From NCBI RefSeq assembly GCF_001676615.1, contig NZ_LYXZ01000005.1, positions 1-50,984 of the forward strand: a DNA stretch of 50,984 nucleotides, read 5' to 3'. The notes under the pieces are model-generated. The model saw only the letters and a list, made by a program, of their open reading frames with translations. It was not told where the DNA came from and did not search any database. Source of the DNA: Labrys sp. WJW (GTDB taxonomy: Bacteria; Pseudomonadota; Alphaproteobacteria; Rhizobiales; Labraceae). This document shows positions 34,058 through 41,902 of this stretch, piece by piece. How positions within the stretch are numbered: the stretch's first letter is position 1; each line of letters starts with the position of its first letter. A program made the position numbers and the translations under genes.

Positions 34058-35401
34058 CTATGGCTGGTGAGGGACCTTGCGCTTGGGCGGCTTGGCAGGG
34101 GTCTTGGCAGAGGCCTTGGGCGCCGTCTTCGGCGTGCTGTCGGCGGCCTTCTTCAAGTTCTTGCGCCCCTTGTTGAGCTTGGGGTCGGTGAGCTGATCGG
34201 GCACCGCCAGAGACTTGCCCGGATCGGCATAGCCGGCAGCCGTCACGCCCTTCTTGCCGGCGAGCTTGCTGGCCGGCAATGCCTTCGCAGGTTTGGGCGG
34301 CAGATCGGCGAGAATGGGCGTATTGGCCAGGCTGTAGATCGGGCGCCGGGGGCCGAGATAGGGGCCGACCGCAATCGGCGGTGCCGTCACCCAGCTCGCC
34401 AGCAGCGGGCTGGCCTCCGGTACGGGCGCTGCCGGGCTGCCGGGCAGTACCTCGGCGGTGTCGGCACTCTCCGCCGCACCCGACCCGCCCTTCTTGCGCG
34501 AGCAGGCGATGTCGCGGATGTCGGTCGGGCCGGGATAGGCCGAGGCCGGCAGCTGGGTGGCGAGCGGCGCCTTGGTGAAGAAGCCGCCACCCGAATTGGT
34601 GTAGTTGGCTTCGAACAGCGCCACCGCCTGGTTGGTGCGTACCTTGGGCGTCGGCGCGCCCATGATCACCGTGATCAGCTTGCGGCCGTTGCGAGTGGCT
34701 GTCGCCACCACGTTGAAGCCGGCGGCGCAGATGAAGCCCGTCTTCATGCCGTCGGTGCCGGGATAGCGATAGACCAGGGCATTGTGGGTGCGCATGACCC
34801 GGCTGCCGGACTGGATGGTCTGGATCTGGAACAGCGAGGCATATTGCGGGAATTGCGTGATGATGGCATCGGCCATCACCGCCATGTCGCGCGCCGAGGT
34901 GATCTGGCGCGGATCGGGCAGGCCGTTGGGATTGACCCACTGGCTCTGGGCCATGCCCAGAGCCCGCGAATTGGCGTTCATCTCGGCAGCGAAGGCATCC
35001 ACCGAACCAGACACGCCTTCGGCCAGGGCTACGGCGATGTCATTGGCCGAATGCACCACCAGCATCTTGAGAGCGTCGTCGATGGTCACCATCGTGCCGA
35101 CCGGATAGCCCATCTTGGAGGGCGCCTGCCTGGCGGCGAGCGGCGAAATCGCGATCGGCGTGCCCAGATCGACGCGTCCGGCCTTAATCGCCTTGAACAC
35201 CGTATAGGCCGTCATCAGCTTGGTGAGCGAGGCCGGATACCAGGGCCTGGTTGCATCCTGCTGCTGCAGCACCCTGCCGCTGGCCGCATCGACGACGATG
35301 GTGGGGTTCGCCATGGGATTGGAACGCGCAACGCTTGCGGCGAGTCCGAGGGCCAAACCGGCCACGAGCGTGGTTGTGATTGCGCGATTCGTAATACCCA
35401 T
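34058..35401 (-). CDS. D-alanyl-D-alanine carboxypeptidase (DacA/PBP5-like)
   Basis: A 447-residue penicillin-binding protein. A signal sequence covers about residues 1-26. The active-site motifs are SxxK in YPASLTKLMTAY, SxN in VVHSANDIAVA and KTG in DGMKTGFICAA. The transpeptidase domain ends about residue 270. A Pro/Lys/Ala-rich, basic tail of 170 residues follows instead of the usual membrane anchor. It trims pentapeptide side chains of peptidoglycan. The start has a GAGGAA site. It lies between the catabolic genes and the choWV genes with no evident link. Confidence 0.92.
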   Translation of the reverse strand: MGITNRAITTTLVAGLALGLAASVARSNPMANPTIVVDAASGRVLQQQDATRPWYPASLTKLMTAYTVFKAIKAGRVDLGTPIAISPLAARQAPSKMGYPVGTMVTIDDALKMLVVHSANDIAVALAEGVSGSVDAFAAEMNANSRALGMAQSQWVNPNGLPDPRQITSARDMAVMADAIITQFPQYASLFQIQTIQSGSRVMRTHNALVYRYPGTDGMKTGFICAAGFNVVATATRNGRKLITVIMGAPTPKVRTNQAVALFEANYTNSGGGFFTKAPLATQLPASAYPGPTDIRDIACSRKKGGSGAAESADTAEVLPGSPAAPVPEASPLLASWVTAPPIAVGPYLGPRRPIYSLANTPILADLPPKPAKALPASKLAGKKGVTAAGYADPGKSLAVPDQLTDPKLNKGRKNLKKAADSTPKTAPKASAKTPAKPPKRKVPHQP

Positions 35402-35629
35402 CCGTTCCTCTTTCGGCTTCAGCGGCGGCCACCCATCCTCCGCAAGGGGGGCATTTTGATGACCACCCCGGTGAATTGGCGCACATGCATGGGCAGAGGG
35501 GGCAGTATCGCGGCAAAGCCTCGGCGGATCAACCGCGCATCCACAGCCGATCGCCGCGCCGGCAGCGTATGGTTACCGGCGCGCCGAAAGGGGCCTGGAA
35601 CAGGCCGGCCGACCTCGAAGCGACTTGCT

Positions 35630-36823
35630 CTAGGCGTCCTGCTGCCGGAGTACGGCCTGCAGCACATCCTTGACGCCGATGGCGCCGACAAAACGGTTCT
35701 CGCCATCGAACAGGGCAACGGGCGCCGTATTGGCCTTGTGCATGGCCAGCATCACCGTCTTGAGCGACGTGCCGGGGCTGGCCCAATAGCAAGGATGTTC
35801 CCCCTCAGCGACCGGCTTTTCGCATTCGGAGCAATGCACCCAGGCGCCATGCACGCCATCGCGCTCGGCTTCGATGACATGGCCGCCGTCATCGAGCCGG
35901 AACCGGGTGGTCTGGCGGGTGTCGAGCCAGATCCAGCCGTCCTCGCCGCGATGGAGATCGCGGGCATCCTGCATGACGTGCCAGGCCGTGAGCACGCTGA
36001 GCGGGTTCACATTGGCAATGAATTCCTGGACATAGTCGTTGGCCGGACGCAGCACGATATCCTCGGGCCGGCCCGACTGCACGATGCGACCGCTCTCCAG
36101 GATGGTGATGGTGTTGCCGATCTTGAGGGCCTCCTCCAGATCGTGGCTGACGAAGATGATGGTCTTCTTCAGTTCCTTCTGCAATTGCAGCAGCTCGTCC
36201 TGGAGCTTGGTGCGGATCAGCGGATCGAGCGCCGAGAAAGGTTCGTCCATCAGCAGGATCGGCGCATCGGTGGCAAAGGCGCGGGCAAGGCCAACGCGCT
36301 GCTGCATGCCGCCCGACAGCTCATGGGCGAATTTCTTTTCCCACTGCTTGAGGTTGACCAGTTCCAGCTGCTTGTCGACCTTGGCCTTGCGCTCGGCTTC
36401 GGGCACGCCGGCGAGTTCCAGGCCGAAGCCGACATTCTCCGCCACGGTGCGCCAAGGCAGGAGCCCGAATTGCTGGAACACCATGGCGACGGCGTGCTGG
36501 CGTACGTCGCGCAGGGTCTGCTCGTTGCAGCTGACCACGTCGACCATCTTGTCCCTGGACTTTACCAGGACCTGGCCGCGCGTCACCTTGTTGAGACCGT
36601 TGACGGCGCGCATCAGGGTTGACTTGCCGGAACCCGACAACCCCATCAAAACGCTGATCTCGCCTTCCTGCACTGTGAGGTTGCCGTTGGCGCAGCCGAG
36701 CACCGAACCGGTCTTCTCCAGGATCTCGGCTCGTGTCGACCCGGCGTCGAGCAACTTGATGGCCTCGGCCTGGCGCGAACCGAAGATGATATCGACATTC
36801 TTGAAATCGACGGCAATGCTCAT
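35630..36823 (-). CDS. choV: Choline/glycine-betaine ABC transporter ATP-binding protein with CBS-like C-terminus
   Basis: A 397-residue ATPase of the ProV/OpuAA/ChoV type. Walker A is GLSGSGKS (61-68), the signature is LSGGMQQR (169-176), Walker B ILLMDEP, and the switch His lies in FVSHDLEEA. The C-terminal 110 residues end in a CBS-like repeat (TAPVALFDGENRFVGAIGVK). An unusual insert before it contains three cysteines (CSECEKPVAEGEHPC). The start overlaps the permease stop by one base. It energises uptake with ChoW and binding protein ChoX. Confidence 0.92.
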   Translation of the reverse strand: MSIAVDFKNVDIIFGSRQAEAIKLLDAGSTRAEILEKTGSVLGCANGNLTVQEGEISVLMGLSGSGKSTLMRAVNGLNKVTRGQVLVKSRDKMVDVVSCNEQTLRDVRQHAVAMVFQQFGLLPWRTVAENVGFGLELAGVPEAERKAKVDKQLELVNLKQWEKKFAHELSGGMQQRVGLARAFATDAPILLMDEPFSALDPLIRTKLQDELLQLQKELKKTIIFVSHDLEEALKIGNTITILESGRIVQSGRPEDIVLRPANDYVQEFIANVNPLSVLTAWHVMQDARDLHRGEDGWIWLDTRQTTRFRLDDGGHVIEAERDGVHGAWVHCSECEKPVAEGEHPCYWASPGTSLKTVMLAMHKANTAPVALFDGENRFVGAIGVKDVLQAVLRQQDA

Positions 36824-37665
36824 CAGTGTGCTCCCTTCGTACGGCACAGACGATCGAGCACGATCGCCAGAATCACGATGCAGGCGCCCGCTTCGAAGCC
36901 GCGCGGAATGTTGAACTGCCCCATGGCGCGCACGACGTCGACGCCAAGGCCTTCGGCACCGACCAGGCCGGCAATGACGACCATCGACAGGCTGAGCATG
37001 ATGCATTGGGTGACGCCGGCCATGATGGTGGGCATGGCGTGCGGCAGTTCAACCTTCCACAACAGCTGGCGCTTGGTGGAACCGAAGGCTTCGCCGGCCT
37101 CCTTGAGCGCGACCGGCGTGGAAGTGATGCCGAGATAGGTCAGGCGCACCGGCGCCGGCAGGGCGAAGATCAGCGTGGCGATCAGGCCCGGGGCAAAGCC
37201 GAGACGGAACAGGGCAACCATCGGGATGAGGTAAACCAGGGTCGGCAACGTCTGCATCATGTCGAGGATAGGATGCAGCACGGCGTACAGCTTGGGTCGA
37301 TGAGCCGCCATCACACCGAGAGGAATGCCGATCGCCATGGCAATGGCCGCCGACCACAACACGAGCGAAACTGTCTTCATCGTGTTGGACCAATAGCCCT
37401 GGTTCCAGATGAACAGGCAACCCAGGAAGACGAACAGGCACAGGCCCCAGGAACGGTGCCGCCACCACGCGAAGGCGAGGACGAGTATGATGATGACGAT
37501 GGGTGGCGGATATGTCAGGAGCAGGGACGTCCCGCTGACCGTCTTCTCAATCCCGACACGAAGCGGATCGAAGAGCCAAGTCGTGCAGTATTTCTGTAGA
37601 AACTCGATGACGAGCTGCATGAACTTGCCGAATGGCAGCTTCGTATCAGTCACCCAATCGAACAT
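36823..37665 (-). CDS. choW: Choline/glycine-betaine ABC transporter permease
   Basis: A 280-residue inner-membrane protein of the ProW/OpuAB type with about six to seven membrane segments. It starts MFDWVTDTKLPFGKFMQLVI, and the EAA loop GITSTPVALKEAGEAFGSTK is recognisable, followed by LLWKVELPHAMPTIMAGVTQ. It forms the pore for quaternary amines delivered by periplasmic binding proteins. It overlaps choV and lies about 310 bp after choX, with a hairpin and a dispersed repeat in the gap. Confidence 0.93.
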   Translation of the reverse strand: MFDWVTDTKLPFGKFMQLVIEFLQKYCTTWLFDPLRVGIEKTVSGTSLLLTYPPPIVIIILVLAFAWWRHRSWGLCLFVFLGCLFIWNQGYWSNTMKTVSLVLWSAAIAMAIGIPLGVMAAHRPKLYAVLHPILDMMQTLPTLVYLIPMVALFRLGFAPGLIATLIFALPAPVRLTYLGITSTPVALKEAGEAFGSTKRQLLWKVELPHAMPTIMAGVTQCIMLSLSMVVIAGLVGAEGLGVDVVRAMGQFNIPRGFEAGACIVILAIVLDRLCRTKGAH

Positions 37666-37753
37666 TATTTCCCCCGCGCTATGCGGTGGGACATCGGCCC
37701 CTGCAGTGGCCAGGCCACGACAGGTTCCAGCCGCCCCCCTGCGTCATGATTGC

Positions 37754-37852
37754 TAGGGCAAAGCGTGTCCAAACAGAACCACACTTTTGCTCCAACTCCG
37801 TGTTCGAACGCGTCTGTGCGATTGCCGGCGAGGCCGCCAGATCACAAAGCGC
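37754..37852 (-). repeat. Dispersed intergenic repeat, family 1 (diverged copy)
   Basis: Read on the minus strand it has GCACAGACGCGTTCGA and GGAGTTGGAGCAAAAG in the same order and spacing as the other family-1 copies, ending in a GGACACGCTTTGCCC block. It sits inside the choX-choW operon gap. Confidence 0.65.
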
Positions 37853-37915
37853 AATAACCCCAACGAAAGCATGGTTTTGTCGAAGACCGATCTTGCGTCG
37901 GCCTGGCTGGGCGAT

Positions 37916-37938
37916 CCGGCGGGGCATTTCCCCGCCGG
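37916..37938 (-). repeat. Stem-loop downstream of the choX-like gene
   Basis: CCGGCGGGG and CCCCGCCGG pair perfectly across a five-base loop. No T-run follows on the minus strand. It resembles mRNA-stabilising hairpins that raise binding-protein levels relative to permease and ATPase. Confidence 0.7.
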
Positions 37939-37977
37939 GCTTGCTGGTTGGATTTCAATCGGAAGGGAAGGCCGGTC

Positions 37978-38928
37978 TCAGAGACCAAGGCTCTTCTTCA
38001 CGGCATCGACGCCGGGTTGACCATCGAAGGTGGTCACGCCGGCAAGCCAGGCATCGAGCACGCCCGGATTGGCCTTGAGGTACTTCTCGGCGGCAGCCTT
38101 ACCTTCCATGCCGTCGCCGGTGATCATCTGCATCACCTGGTTCTCGAGGTCGACGTTGAATTTAAGGTTGGAGACGAACTTGCCAGCGTTGGGGCATTCC
38201 CCGCTCCAGCCGGCGCGCTCGTTGGTATAGACCTTGGCGGCACCGAAGTTCGGGCCGAACGTATCGTCGCCCCCCGTCAGATACTGGATCTTGAAGTTGA
38301 CGTTCATCGGATGCGGAGCCCAGCCGAGGAAGACGATGTCCTCGCCGCGCGCAATGGCGCCCTGGACCTGGGCGAGCATGCCCTGCTCGGAGGATTCGAC
38401 GAGCTGGAATTCCTTCAGGCCGTTCTTGTTGCCATCGATCAGGCTCTGCACCAGGCGGTTGCCGTCATTGCCCGGCTCGATGCCGTAGATCTTGCCCTGG
38501 AGCGAATCCTTGAACTTGGCGATGTCCCCGAAGTCCTTCAGGCCCTTGTCATAGGTCGCCTGCGGCACGGCCAGCGTGTATTTCGCACCTTCAGGGAGAT
38601 TGGCAGCCACTTCGACCACCGATTTGTCGGCGATATAGGCCTTGCGATCATTCTCCATGCTCGGCTGCCAATTGCCGAGGAAGACGTCGATATCCTTGCT
38701 CTTCATCGAAGCATAGGTGACGGGGACGCTGAGAACCGTGGTTGTCGGGGTATATCCGAGGCCTTCGAGGATACGAGAGGCGATAGCCGTCGTTGAGGTG
38801 ATATCGGTCCAGCCTACATCCGCGAACTTCACCGTCTTGCAAGCCTCTGCATCGCCTGCCAGGGCAGCGCCGGTGCTCAGGCCGATGGCCAGCGCGGCAC
38901 CCGCGATCATTCTACCAAGTCCCGTCAT
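37978..38928 (-). CDS. choX: Choline/glycine-betaine ABC transporter substrate-binding protein
   Basis: A 316-residue periplasmic protein with a signal peptide ending near AALAG (residue 25). It keeps the aromatic-box residues of Sinorhizobium ChoX (W40, D42, W87, Y117, N154, W203) and the FLGNWQPSMEND segment, closer to ChoX than the paralogue at 27273-28223. It is upstream of choW and choV on the same strand, so the three form the complete importer. The start at 38928 follows a GGGAGA site; an upstream in-frame ATG at 38949 has weaker support. Confidence 0.93.
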   Translation of the reverse strand: MTGLGRMIAGAALAIGLSTGAALAGDAEACKTVKFADVGWTDITSTTAIASRILEGLGYTPTTTVLSVPVTYASMKSKDIDVFLGNWQPSMENDRKAYIADKSVVEVAANLPEGAKYTLAVPQATYDKGLKDFGDIAKFKDSLQGKIYGIEPGNDGNRLVQSLIDGNKNGLKEFQLVESSEQGMLAQVQGAIARGEDIVFLGWAPHPMNVNFKIQYLTGGDDTFGPNFGAAKVYTNERAGWSGECPNAGKFVSNLKFNVDLENQVMQMITGDGMEGKAAAEKYLKANPGVLDAWLAGVTTFDGQPGVDAVKKSLGL

Positions 38929-39427
38929 TTCATTTCTCCCGGAAAACACCGAAGGCCGAATCTGGGATAGACCCAGTCCGTCTTGTCTTTGTTAACCCCT
39001 CTCGACCCCAGACGGGATCGAACTCTTGCCACGGAGCCCTTTCCCCTATGGCAATTCAGCACGAAAGACAGTGCTTGTCCCGCGATTTTCAGGCGCTGGA
39101 TGACGCCAACGGCACAAAGCCGCCCATCCGCGCCAGAACCGGTTTGCATCGATTTCTTGGCGTTGTCGTATGGGCATTCTATTGATTGAACATATAATCA
39201 ATTAAACCTGGAACCGGTCGATCTTGGATGCGTCCAGGCGACACTCTGTGTCATAGTCGCGCCACTTTCCCAATCCGGGATGCGACGAGAATTCGAGTGA
39301 TTTACCCCGTGCGGAATTTCCGGATGTTGCCAAGGATCGGCAGGATCCGGAAATTCTGCAGGCATTCGAGATCCCGCAGCAACCGAGGCGGCCCACAACA
39401 GCCTCCAACTCTTCCAAAGGACCCAAC
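38929..39427. other. Divergent intergenic region between choX and bdhA
   Basis: About 500 bp with no convincing gene. It should hold the choX promoter (leftward) and the bdhA promoter (rightward). An AT-rich inverted repeat at 39181-39202 is the clearest regulatory candidate. The bdhA RBS region (CCAAAGGACCC) lies at the right end. Confidence 0.6.
39181..39202. promoter_or_regulatory. AT-rich inverted repeat in the choX-bdhA region
   Basis: ATTGATT and AATCAAT are 7-bp inverted arms around GAACATAT. The site is far more AT-rich than its surroundings and could be an operator for a regulator of choXWV or bdhA. Regulator unknown. Confidence 0.5.
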
Positions 39428-40210
39428 ATGCTCAAGACCAAGGCAGCCGTCGTCACCGGTTCGACATCGGGCATCGGCCTCGGCATCGCGCGCGCCCTGG
39501 CCCGCGAAGGCGCCAATGTCATGCTGAACGGACTGGGCGATGCCGCCGAGATCGAGAAGACCCGGGCCGGGATCGAGGCCGAGTTCGGCGTCAAGGCCCT
39601 GTTCTCGCCGGCCAATTTAATGGAGCCGGCCGCGGTCAAGGGGCTGATCGGCGAGGCCGAGGCCGCCTTCGGCGCGGTCGACATCCTGGTCAACAATGCC
39701 GGCATCCAGTTCGTCTCACCGATCGACGAATTCCCCGACGACAAGTGGGAAGCGATCATCAGGCTCAACTTGCTCGCCTCCTTCTATGCCATCAAGGCGG
39801 CCCTGCCGGGCATGAAGAGGAAGGGTTGGGGGCGGATCATCAACACCGCCTCGGCCCATTCCCTGGTCGCCTCGCCCTTCAAGTCCGCCTATGTCGCCGC
39901 CAAGCACGGCATTGCCGGCCTGACCAAGACGGTGGCGCTGGAAGTGGCCCAGCAGAAGATCACCTGCAACGCCATTTCCCCCGGCTATGTCTGGACACCG
40001 CTGGTCGAGGCCCAGATCCCCGACACCATGAAGGCGCGCAACATGACGGCGGAGCAGGTCAAGAATGACGTGATGCTGGGAGGTCAGCCGACCAAGGAGT
40101 TCGTCACCATCGACCAGGTCGCCTCGCTCGCGGTTTATCTGTGTTCGGATGCGGCGGCGAGCATCACCGGGGCCAATCTGTCGATGGATGGCGGCTGGAC
40201 CGCCGCATGA
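39428..40210 (+). CDS. bdhA: 3-hydroxybutyrate dehydrogenase
   Basis: A 260-residue SDR. Motifs are TGSTSGIG (10-17), NNAGIQ near 89, the catalytic serine in INTASAHSLVASPFKSAY and YVAAK. The later SPGYVWTPLVEAQIP with the family's QIPDTMKARNM lid segment is typical of D-3-hydroxybutyrate dehydrogenases. It interconverts 3-hydroxybutyrate and acetoacetate with NAD. It overlaps the patatin gene by four bases. Acetoacetate made by carnitine cleavage, or hydroxybutyrate from polyhydroxybutyrate, could be its substrate. Confidence 0.94.
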   Translation: MLKTKAAVVTGSTSGIGLGIARALAREGANVMLNGLGDAAEIEKTRAGIEAEFGVKALFSPANLMEPAAVKGLIGEAEAAFGAVDILVNNAGIQFVSPIDEFPDDKWEAIIRLNLLASFYAIKAALPGMKRKGWGRIINTASAHSLVASPFKSAYVAAKHGIAGLTKTVALEVAQQKITCNAISPGYVWTPLVEAQIPDTMKARNMTAEQVKNDVMLGGQPTKEFVTIDQVASLAVYLCSDAAASITGANLSMDGGWTAA

Positions 40211-41211
40211 GCACCGTCGCCAAACCCGTAAATCTGGCATTGCAGGGTGGCGGCGCCCATGGCGCCTTCACCTGGGGCGTGCTCGATGCCCTGCTGGAGG
40301 ACGGCCGCCTCGACGTCAAGGCGATCACCGGCACCAGCGCCGGGGCCATGAACGCCGTGGTCTTCGCCGAGGGCTATCTCGAAGGCGGGGCGCCAGGCGC
40401 CCGCCGGCAGCTCGAGACCTTCTGGCGCGAGATCAGCCGCAAGGGCCGGCTGTCGCCGCTGCGCCGCCCTGTGCTGGAACGCTTCATGGCCGGCTGGTCG
40501 CTGGAAGATTCGCCCGGCATGGCCCTGTTCGAGAATTGGAGCCGGCTGTTCAGCCCCTACGATAGCAATCCGCTCAATCTCAACCCGCTGCGCGATCTCA
40601 TCGCCGAGCTGATCAGCTTCGACAAGCTCAAGGCGAGCGAGGCGATCAGGCTGTTCGTCTCCGCCACCAATGTGCGCAGCGGCCATATCCGCATCTTCGA
40701 GAATGCCGAGCTGAGCGCCGATGTGGTGATGGCTTCGGCCTGCCTGCCCCAGATCTTCCAGGCCGTCGAGATCGGCGGGCAGGCCTATTGGGACGGCGGC
40801 TATCTCGGCAACCCGGCCCTGTTTCCGCTGCTCGACGACCGCACGCCCGATGACACCATCCTGGTGCAGATCAACCCGGTGCTGGTGCGGGAGGTGCCGC
40901 AGACGGCCGGCGGCATTGCCAACCGCCTCAACGAGATCACCTTCAACGCCTCCCTCCTCGGCGAATTGCGCGCCCTCGCCATGATGCAGCGCCGCGCCCG
41001 GGGTGCCGACCGTTTCGGCGACATCCGCCTGCATCGCATCGCGCTGGGCCAGAAGGAGGGACTGGACGCTACCTCCAAGCTCAACACCGAATGGGATTTC
41101 CTCACCTTCCTGCGCGACCAGGGCCGCCGGGCGGCGAAAACCTTCCTCGCCCGGCATTTCGACGCGATCGGCACGACGGCAACGCTCGACATCGAAGCCA
41201 TGCTGGGGTGA
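40207..41211 (+). CDS. Patatin-like phospholipase family protein
   Basis: A 334-residue patatin. The oxyanion block is LALQGGGAHGAFTWGVLDAL, the nucleophile elbow is GTSAG (GxSxG) and the catalytic Asp lies in YWDGGYLGN (DGG). It should be a Ser-Asp dyad acyl hydrolase of lipids or polyester. The start overlaps the bdhA stop (ATGA, 40207-40210), so the two are translationally coupled. The pairing with bdhA recurs in Rhizobiales and hints at polyhydroxybutyrate or lipid turnover; this is inference. Confidence 0.92.
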   Translation: MSTVAKPVNLALQGGGAHGAFTWGVLDALLEDGRLDVKAITGTSAGAMNAVVFAEGYLEGGAPGARRQLETFWREISRKGRLSPLRRPVLERFMAGWSLEDSPGMALFENWSRLFSPYDSNPLNLNPLRDLIAELISFDKLKASEAIRLFVSATNVRSGHIRIFENAELSADVVMASACLPQIFQAVEIGGQAYWDGGYLGNPALFPLLDDRTPDDTILVQINPVLVREVPQTAGGIANRLNEITFNASLLGELRALAMMQRRARGADRFGDIRLHRIALGQKEGLDATSKLNTEWDFLTFLRDQGRRAAKTFLARHFDAIGTTATLDIEAMLG

Positions 41212-41368
41212 GCCGGATCGATTGATCGCCGCAGCGCCTGCCGGGGGCACAGCCCTGATATGTCCGCCAGCCCCTTGATTTCAGGGAGCAGTCCGGCACA
41301 ATGCTGCCCGTTCGCAGGCACCGCCCTGCGGACGAGGAGGCCACGCCCTCCCCCATGATGGGTTTGAT

Positions 41369-41404
41369 GTCCGGGACGGCCCGGGCCCTTTTTAGAGGAG
41401 GGCC
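41369..41404 (+). promoter_or_regulatory. Candidate guanidine-responsive RNA switch ahead of gdx
   Basis: Hairpin A (41369-41386) pairs GTCCGGG with CCCGGGC around an ACGG loop, matching the ACGR-loop hairpins of guanidine-II (mini-ykkC) RNAs. Hairpin B (41384-41404) pairs GGCCCT with AGGGCC and traps the Shine-Dalgarno AGAGGAGGG. A and B share bases, so they exclude each other. Only one clear ACGR hairpin is seen; an ACGA at 41332 follows another hairpin (41313-41330) but is not in a loop. The call is therefore tentative. Confidence 0.45.
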
Positions 41405-41406
41405 TG

Positions 41407-41727
41407 ATGGCCTGGGTCTATCTTGTTATCGCCGGCATCTTCGAAGTGGTGTGGGCCTTCTACATGAAACAGTCGGAAGGCTTTTCGAAGCTGGTGCCGA
41501 CCATCGTCACCTTCGTCACCATGGCCATCAGCTTCGGCCTGCTCTCGATCTCGATGCGCAGCCTGCCGCTGGGCACCGCCTATACGATCTGGACCGGCAT
41601 CGGCGCGGTGGGCGCCTTCATCGTCGGCGTGCTGGTGCTCGGCGAACAGGCCAACGCCATGCGCATCATCGCCGCCGCCCTGATCCTCACCGGCCTCACC
41701 ATGATGAAGCTGTCGACGCCGGCCTGA
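41407..41727 (+). CDS. gdx: Small multidrug resistance family guanidinium exporter (Gdx, formerly SugE)
   Basis: A 106-residue protein with four membrane segments. The functional residues of the Gdx subtype are all present as I recall them from the Gdx-Clo structure: E13, W16, S42, Y59 and W62. It starts MAWVYLVIAGIFEVVWAFYM, typical of SugE/Gdx. As a dual-topology dimer it exchanges guanidinium for two protons. A strong RBS (GAGGAGG) lies inside a predicted hairpin, which suggests RNA-level control by guanidine. Confidence 0.92.
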   Translation: MAWVYLVIAGIFEVVWAFYMKQSEGFSKLVPTIVTFVTMAISFGLLSISMRSLPLGTAYTIWTGIGAVGAFIVGVLVLGEQANAMRIIAAALILTGLTMMKLSTPA

Positions 41728-41792
41728 GGATCAATCCTGGGATCGTAGGCATCCCCGCCTGCTCTTCCTCGTCTGCAAGCGCAGCGCTTCCA

Positions 41793-41893
41793 AGAGCGTT
41801 TTATGATTTCTCGGAATCACCGAGAATTGCAAAGACGCATCGAAACAAAAAATTAGGGCAAAGCGCGTTCACGTGTGAACGTGCTTTGCTCCA
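41793..41893 (+). repeat. Dispersed intergenic repeat, family 1 (copy 3)
   Basis: It contains CTCGGAATCACCGAGAATTG, GCAAAGACGCATCGAAAC and a terminal hairpin whose arms (41860-41872 and 41875-41887) match at 12 of 13 positions. It lies between the convergent gdx and kup genes. Confidence 0.82.
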
Positions 41894-41902
41894 GGAAAAA
41901 CC

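Larger units (their letters stand above)
37666..37977. other. Gap between choX-like and choW genes
   Basis: 312 bp without a gene. It holds a dispersed repeat (family 1, 37754-37852) and a strong hairpin (37916-37938) close to the binding-protein stop. The rest shows nothing recognisable. Confidence 0.6.

Noticed and set aside
41313..41390. Guanidine-III (ykkC-III) riboswitch based on GCGGACGAGG and GACGGCCC
   Set aside because: The two short matches do not form the required pairings; the single ACGG-loop hairpin is a better, still tentative, explanation.
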